Source: Selaginella moellendorffii
Taxonomy: Eukaryota; Streptophyta; Lycopodiopsida; Selaginellales; Selaginellaceae
Assembly: GCF_000143415.4 (NCBI RefSeq)
Contig: NW_003314449.1
Location: 3,746-67,745, forward strand
Length of the DNA stretch: 64,000 bases
Direction: 5' to 3'
The notes beneath the pieces were generated by a model, which did no database searches, was not told where the DNA came from, and saw nothing but the letters and a program-made list of their open reading frames with translations. Shown here one piece after another: positions 58,461-64,000 of the stretch. The position numbers were made by a program, and so were the translations under genes. Numbering within the stretch: position 1 is the stretch's first letter; every line of letters starts with the position of its first letter.

Positions 58461-58925
58461 CTTGGACACGGGACAAACACCATTGTGTTGAGGCCAATCT
58501 CTACATTCTGTCGATATGCCAAATGAGCAATTCTAGACACTTTCTATAAATAGCATTTGGGACCAAAATAAGACTAACACAAAGGGTATGATAGCGAGAG
58601 TGTTTGTCAAACATAGTAAGCTATCATATAATGATATTGAGGGACTAAACTCAATATTGAAGGGGTTCCCAACACTAGCAAGTGCAAGTCAACAAATGAG
58701 TTTCTCTAACTAGGTCAAGTATGCTTGACAAATAGCATGTAGGATTTCCTTCCTTATGCTCATCTAGTCAAGTGCACACACGAGGACCAGTTTCTCAACT
58801 ACTTTGGGTGGAGACCATAAAAGGGACCAACAGTACCGACCTCCTGCCATCGTGGTAGTAAGAAAAGAGTGTCCGTAAAGATAGGCTAACAAGTATCTTT
58901 TGATACCCAAAGTCACATTCACGAC
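58461..58925 (-). mobile_element. Family A LTR, partial
   Basis: The reverse complement corresponds to roughly the first half of the chromovirus A LTR, ending at TGTCGTGAATGTGAC (58925). The 3' half is deleted at the junction with gag. Confidence 0.8.
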
Positions 58926-59345
58926 AAAGATTTACAGGGAAGTTTTGGGGCACACTATTCCAATTGTTCAATACCAAGTTGAAGTTTAGTATAGCTTATC
59001 ATCTTCAAACTAATGGGTAGACTGAACACATGAATGCCCAAGTTGAGGATTATCTGCAGTACTATGTTGCGGCAGACCAATGCGACTAGGTTGAGCATTT
59101 AGACACGGCAGAATTTGTTATAACAACACATTTGAGAGTGCTATTGGCTGTTCTCCATGGGAGATGCTACAAGGGAATGCTTGTGGGTACCTCAACAGAT
59201 TGTTGTACCGAAACCAATGTCTAAAGTTTTAGTTCCAGCCATTAAGACTTATGCAGAGTAGCTACGCCAAGGTTGGTTTAGAGCTACTAAGGCGATAGGC
59301 AAAGCTCAAGATAGGTATTGATGTGATAAGGATTACCATCATCGG
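58926..59345 (+). pseudogene. Family A integrase fragment
   Basis: The plus strand encodes RFTGKFWGTLFQLF and the QVEDYLQYYVAADQ region of chromovirus A integrase with several stops. It retains the TGG codon that is TGA at 25446. It points opposite to the adjacent LTR, so the junction is a rearrangement. Confidence 0.85.
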
Positions 59346-59564
59346 GATGTAGTGTTCCTCTCGAAGAAGTTGGATAAGGCTCAGCAAAAGTGTCCTGCCC
59401 ACAAGAAGAAACTCTTTGTGGTGGTCAGGGCACTCAAGGAGTGGCAACACTACCTTAGGAGACACTTCAAAATTTACACAAATATTGTGGCAACAAAACA
59501 CTTCTTGTCACAGCCCAACCTAAGAGGGAAATAGGGTTAGTGGGCCAATGCTTTGGCCGAGTTT
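59346..59564 (+). pseudogene. Family B RNase H fragment
   Basis: The sequence VFLSKKLDKAQQKCPAHKK through HYLRRHFKIYTN matches RNase H of family B at 55823-56000. It is out of order relative to the RT end that follows it. Confidence 0.8.
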
Positions 59565-59691
59565 GACTTTAGTCAACAAAAGGTAAAGTTTTTCGGGCAT
59601 GTGGTGGGCAAGGATAGGCTCAAGGTGGACCCTGAAAAGGTGTAAGAAATCCAGGAATAGGAATGACTATCGAATGTACATGAGTTAAGGG

Positions 59692-59885
59692 TGTAAGCAA
59701 CCAAAGGGAACGACTTGAGAGACGGTCCATGGGGTTCAAATATAGAGGGAAAGGGCCCATGAACAAGAGTGCACCCCCTTTTCCAATCGGTTAAGGGTCT
59801 TGGGATATTTGGGGTTAAGCGTCCTTGGGTTTGAATAGTACTGGGCTGGGTGACCTCCCGGGAAGTCTAAACTTAGGAGTTTACA
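59692..59885 (+). mobile_element. Cassandra-like solo LTR with 5S rRNA-like domain
   Basis: The insert of 194 bp begins TGTAAGCAACC and ends GTTTACA, and is flanked by AAGGG on both sides (59687-59691, 59886-59890). The empty site is seen in family B copy 1 near 55560. Its 3' third is 5S rRNA-like. Cassandra TRIM retrotransposons of vascular plants have exactly this feature. It is shorter than usual Cassandra LTRs, which from memory are about 240-350 bp. Confidence 0.85.
59812..59868 (+). pseudogene. 5S rRNA-like segment (internal Pol III promoter region)
   Basis: The words GGTTAAGCGTCCTTGGG, TAGTACT and TGGGTGACCTCCCGGGAAG match the box A, intermediate element and box C of plant 5S rRNA with few changes. 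The 5' half of 5S rRNA is absent, so this is not a functional rRNA gene. Confidence 0.88.
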
Positions 59886-61700
59886 AAGGGCATTTCTAGG
59901 GCTATGAAATTACTACTGAAAGTCTATCAAACACTATTCGAGAGTAACCCTACCTTTAATAGACCAAATGGGAAAAGGGAAGATGGTATGAACAACGGAA
60001 TGCAAAGCGGCATTTGTCCACCTCAAAGAGAAGTTTAGGAAGGCTCCTATGCTGGCATTACTAGACTTTGGTAAAGACTTTGAGGTATAAACAGATGTCT
60101 AAGACTTTGCATTGGGTACAGTTTTGAAGCAAGATAACCATCCAACAGCGTTTTTCTCTAAAAAGTTACACAAGGCTCAATGAAAATAGCCTGCCCACGA
60201 GAAGGAATTGTTTGTGATGGTCAAGGTGCTCAAGGAGTGGCGACACTACCTTGGGAGACACTTCAAAGTTTACACGGATAATGTGGCAATAAAACACTTC
60301 TTGTCATAGCCCAACTTGAGAGGGAAATAGCGTCAGTGGGCCAATGCTTTGGCCAAGTTTGATTGCAAAATTCTATATACAACTGGGAAGAACAACATTG
60401 TGGCGGATGCTCTAAGTCAAAAAGCAAGCTTAAATTAGGTGATATTCAGTGTGATAGCAACCTTTTAGAATGATGTGCGGACAGCATATAAGAATGATAG
60501 TCTAGCACAAAAAGTGTTGTTGAGGAACCAAGAGGTGTAGGAAGCTCACTAGAAAGGTGAACTACCAAAGGAAGAGAAAATAGGCTATGCAAAATACAAT
60601 AGACTCATCTATTATAAATAGAAGATAGCACATTTCACACCCACCACAAAGGAAGTGGATGCGAAAAGTGTGGCAAAGCTATTTTTCAAATAAGTGGTTC
60701 GAGTGCAAGGAAGGCCAGAAGAGATTCTCTCAGATCGAAATAAGATCTTCATTAATAGGTTTATGAGAACTCTCCTGGAATAGTATTGCACTAAGTTGAA
60801 ATTCAGTATAGCGTATCACCCACAGATAGGTATTGGGTATTAAGTCAAGTTTTGATGACACTAACACTTCTTGACATACGGACAAACAAAAAGGATGAAT
60901 AGGCAGCTAGAGGATTATTTGTGATGCTATGTCTCTAGAAACTAAATTGATTGGGTAAGTCATTTAAGACTTGTGCAAATGTGTTATAACAACTCACCAC
61001 ACTCGAGTATCGGGGTGAGTCCATGGGAAGTCATCAATGGGCAAACTATTGAAGGTTCTATGGAACTTAATGTGGCCAAGTATATGGAGACTTACCTACA
61101 ATGGAGGCATTCATGGTGGAAAGACTCAATATTTGGAATCTAGTGAGGAATTCCTTGGAACGTGCTCAATAAAGGCAAACTAAATACGTGAACCAAAAGT
61201 GTCGGGATATAGAGTTTTCACCTGGGGATAAAGTGTGGCTAAACACCAAGAACCTAAAGTTACTAAGTAGGATCAGTCGGAAGTTGAACCAAAGGTAAAA
61301 TGCATGCATTTCTGGAAATGAACTGATCTTGAGCTCCTTATGCATGTTTGCAGGGCCTTATGAGATTGAGGCTCGAATTGGTAAGGTGGCTTATTGCCTC
61401 TGACTTCCTCGCGAGATGGGGAAGATGCACCCTATGTTCCACGTGAACTTACTCAAGCTGTACTTTGAGGATCCACTTTGCAAGGGCCAAGTGAGACCTT
61501 TACCTGAGGTTATCCAAAGGGAAGAGGAATACAAAGTCGAAGCCATCCTCAATGCATGCAAGAGCAAGTGACAAGGACGTAAAGTGAGGGAGTTCCATGT
61601 GAAGTGAAAAGTATTTCCACACTGCGAAGCAATATGGGAACCGAAGGAGAATCTAACAAATGCACAAAATCTAATGGAGGAATTTTTGCAAGGTAAAACT

Positions 61701-62129
61701 CTATGTATTTATGTAAATTTCAATTAAAGAATCTATTTGAGGAATTGAGCAATATCATATATTGGGACCCGAAAGTGTGTCAAATGTAAGCTAATTAGCA
61801 TGGGTTAGCTAGGTCGACCAGGAGTAGGGAACTACATCTGACTCCCTATGGGGACGTCGAATCCATAGATGTATTCTACAGAGGTTGGGTTCGAGTCCCA
61901 ACCCCTTAGTAAAGCAAGGTTTGGTTCAAGTCCCAACCCCATACTAGGGCATGGTGAAGTGAGGGGTATAGGGACACCTATATTCTGTTGTTATGAACTC
62001 TTGGCCGAGGATGCTAACTTAAGCACACCACTAAGTGAGGGGATGCCCCCAAAGACATGGTCAACAAGCTATAAGATTAAAAAGAGATATTCAATATGGG
62101 CATTAAATTTCTTGTATAGGTGGTGGAGT
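61701..62129 (+). other. 3' part of family B element before its LTR
   Basis: No ORF of note. It contains two GGTTCRAGTCCCAACCCC words (61887 and 61921 regions). It ends in GGTGGTGGAG, a likely polypurine tract. Confidence 0.5.
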
Positions 62130-63200
62130 TATAAGAAACCAAATCATTGAGGTGTTACAGGCTGAAGGATCCTCAAAAGCATGATCAAAAAGATAAACAT
62201 TTCATCGGATGAGACCGAGTTCGAGACCTACTCTGAGACCAATTTCGAGACCGAGCGGTCTCGGACCCGATCTCAGATCTCAGACTTGGTCTCGGTCTCG
62301 GACTCGATCTTGTAGTTGGTCTCCGACTCGATCTCAGATCTGAGACCGAGTCTAAGGTTGGGTCTGAGATCGAGTCCGAGATCAAGTTCGAGATTGAGTC
62401 CAAGACCGAATCCGAATACTAATATAGGTCGTGGGGTGAAAGCCCAAAGCATGTGTCTCCAAGGGGGGGGGGGGCTGTAGGGGGTTCCAAAAGTATAGTA
62501 GGGATAGTGAGGTCTCGAAACCAATTTTAAAGGAATTCTTTAGTGGTGTTTCCGAACTAACTTGAGGTTAAGACTGGGGCTTAGGGGCCTTAAGTGAGAG
62601 TGAGCATGGACTCAGGTGGTGCTGAAGGGGCCACCCAAAGAAGTTCTTAAGAGCAGCTCTCACTCCCGAAAGGGAAACCACTGTAGTGCTCCTAGCTCAT
62701 ATGGAGTGGTGCTCCACTTGAGTACCTTGCAGCTCATTGGTCCTTGCCCTTCTTAGGGGCTTGGGCCTTCCCTTCAGGATGGAAGTGGGAGAGTAGGGGT
62801 GCCCATACTAGGCTGTTAAGCCACAGTGTTTTGCCCTAGTATCCCGAAGTAAGTATTGCACCCAAGGCTTGGGATTTAGAGGGTCCCATGATTAGGTTTT
62901 ATTGTACCAAGGGATGTTAGGAACCTAGATGCTTGGTGTGCTTGGCCACTTGTGCCTACAGGGAGTGTAGCTGAACCTTAAGTCCAATCTAACCCAGAGA
63001 GAGGGATTGGGAAAGAATTTAGGAATTCGTGGATGAATGGTTAACACTCCGTTGCTTGTGCAGTGAGTTGCTGAAACCAAGTAGGACCAAGTAAGAGTTG
63101 GTACAATAAGCAGGAATCTTGGTAAGGGAACTTAACTAAGGCCAAGGTTGTGGTGGTTGGATAGACAAGGTAAGCTAGCAAATTGGAAAGGAAAAATTTA
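62130..63200 (+). mobile_element. LTR-like sequence, family B/C type
   Basis: It starts TATAAGAAACC after the purine tract, as in the LTR at 15724. It includes a GAGACC/GAGTCC array (about 62210-62410), a G run at 62464-62473 and the CCAAAAGTATAGTAGGGATAG module. The remainder is diverged and its 3' boundary is uncertain. Confidence 0.5.
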
Positions 63201-63470
63201 TGGCTTGCACCCGAATCCAGCACTTACACGCAAAATGGTGTTAGACAATATTTGGCACAATTTTGGCATACTAATGGCCTAACGCGAGGAGGGTACCCCA
63301 TTGACTAAAGCAGTGTGGAGCTTGGGCTTAAACCCAAGCCAGATGCAAAATAAGGAACAACATAGCCTAGCGGGAGCCAAACTAATGTCTCAAATGGTCA
63401 AACATGCATTCAAACCACTATCCTTACTATACATTTGAAACCCCCCATAACCCCCCTTATTAGGCAACAT
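63201..63470 (-). mobile_element. Family A-type LTR fragment
   Basis: The reverse complement matches the 3' third of the chromovirus A LTR (GGTTTCAAATGTATAGTAAGG, then the CTCGCGTTAGGCCA region and GACACCATTTTG-like end). There is no partner LTR nearby. Confidence 0.75.
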
Positions 63471-63690
63471 CTTTGACCACATGGTCAATGTCGGTCAAAA
63501 GGAGGCTCATGGGTATTTTAAGGCATATTAGGGTAAGGGTCTTAACCTACCTTAGGGCTCACAGTGGAGTGGCATCATAGTGGAGCTTTTGAGGTAGCTC
63601 GAGGGTGGTTGGGTGATGAGGAGCTTCAAAAGGTGGCGTAGCATAGTCTAAGGCAACTAGATCTTTGTCTTTTTACACCAGATCATAACA
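63471..63690 (+). mobile_element. End of a 5' LTR of another gypsy element
   Basis: The sequence ends CATAACA immediately before a PBS-like TTGGTATCAAAGAAG. The start of this LTR is not resolved. Confidence 0.5.
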
Positions 63691-63704
63691 TTGGTATCAA
63701 AGAA
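63691..63704 (+). other. Primer-binding site
   Basis: TTGGTATCAAAGAA is close to the initiator-tRNA-Met PBS used by plant gypsy elements and lies 11 bases before the gag ATG. Confidence 0.7.
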
Positions 63705-63714
63705 GTTGGTTGCG

Positions 63715-64000
63715 ATGGTTGACCAAGCTGAACACTGGAATCCTGTTGTCAATGGTGGTGCCGAAGATGGTGCTGACAAAGCTGCAAAGATTTGGATCAT
63801 TCAAGATATTCATGAGTTGCGAGCCCTTAATCAAAATTAGCAAGAGATGCAAGACAAGATGCATGGGATGATAGATACCATGCATGAGCATGTTGAGGCA
63901 CTCAAGGCTGGACATGGTAGTGCTCTAAATAAGCCTTTCTTGGTAGATCAACTCAAGATTCTAACCTTTTCTAGTGATGGTGGTGTGGATGAGTGTCTTG
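63715..64000 (+). pseudogene. Gypsy gag N-terminus, runs off the window
   Basis: The frame MVDQAEHWNPVVNG starts at 63715. It continues through a TAG at 63838 into a coiled-coil-like QEMQDKMHGMIDTMHEH stretch and then PFLVDQLKILTFSSDGG. The last part resembles the start of a gypsy gag capsid region. The TAG fits CAG to TAG decay. The remainder lies outside the window. Confidence 0.7.

Larger units (their letters stand above)
59565..61700 (+). pseudogene. Gypsy family B pol fragment, copy 2 (RT end to chromodomain)
   Basis: An older copy with many stops: RT C-terminus (59565-59690), RNase H (about 60000-60430), integrase (60640-61400) and a chromodomain-like end (EAIWEPKENLTNAQNLMEEF, near 61630). 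A 194-bp LTR is inserted at 59692. The integrase intron of copy 1 is present at 60830-60876 with a mutated acceptor (CAT). A second intron-like segment at 61295-61353 (GTAAAATG to TTTGCAG) separates KLNQR from PYEIEARIG. Its phase is off by one base in this decayed copy. Confidence 0.8.

Noticed and set aside
59812-59868. Functional 5S rRNA gene
   Set aside because: Only the internal promoter half is present, and it lies within a TG..CA insert with a target duplication.
61880-61945. tRNA gene or tRNA-derived SINE, from GGTTCGAGTCC B-box words
   Set aside because: There is no A box or cloverleaf at the right distance, and the word is repeated inside gypsy 3' sequence. A T-arm-like match alone is not enough.
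63041-63223. Retroviral protease fragment on the minus strand (LDSGASHKFF)
   Set aside because: The match is short, overlaps the edge of an LTR fragment whose sequence partly explains it, and has no second protease motif. Left unannotated.

Overview
The window looks like repeat-rich nuclear DNA of a land plant. The evidence is spliceosomal introns of about 46-61 bp, chromodomain Ty3/Gypsy retrotransposons, Helitron helicases, a LINE, TTTAGGG telomere-type repeats and a retroelement LTR carrying a 5S rRNA-like domain (Cassandra type, known from vascular plants). The very short introns would suit a lycophyte such as Selaginella; that placement is inference. Almost everything is mobile or broken. 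The one convincingly intact host-type gene is a four-exon minus-strand gene at 2185-3593 (411 aa, predicted type II membrane protein with a methyltransferase-like core).

Layout. 1-1385: Helitron helicase remnant (minus). 2185-3593: intact gene. 3870-6035: two broken copies of ArfGAP exons, the second with the start of a C2 domain. 6036-9745: element with about 600-bp inverted repeats around gene fragments. 9622-11360: a second inverted-repeat structure. 11374-12032: 659-bp element with perfect 25-bp inverted ends that match a Helitron 3' end. 12033-14610: Helitron remnant (plus) with its 3' terminus. 15724-17272: LTR. About 18690-20303: LINE. 20304-28357: old LTR split by a fairly young chromovirus (20459-27824, LTRs of 926 and 924 bp, 5-bp TSD). 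28933-40097 and 42811-54256: two head-to-head copies of an 11-kb DNA transposon, separated by gypsy debris. 52262-54088: solo LTR inserted in the second copy. 54257-64000: mosaic of gypsy families, including copies with an intron in integrase, a Cassandra-like solo LTR, and the start of a further gypsy element.

The most interesting object is the 11-kb transposon. Copy 1 has 24-bp matching terminal inverted repeats and a 4-bp TSD. It carries two divergent genes. One encodes a 1022-aa DUF7869-type putative transposase. The other is a spliced gene whose product would join a ParB/sulfiredoxin-like domain, acidic and Pro/Ala-rich linkers and an FCP1-like HAD domain. The element is sprinkled with a 22-bp palindrome (half-site ATGGCRTGWGG), with three copies in the 5' intron of each gene, others in an internal intron and some in frame inside coding sequence. 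I see no such cluster elsewhere in the window. A DNA-binding, partition-like or regulatory role for the ParB-like protein at these palindromes is a testable hypothesis, not a demonstrated one. The two copies are damaged in different places, so together they show the architecture.
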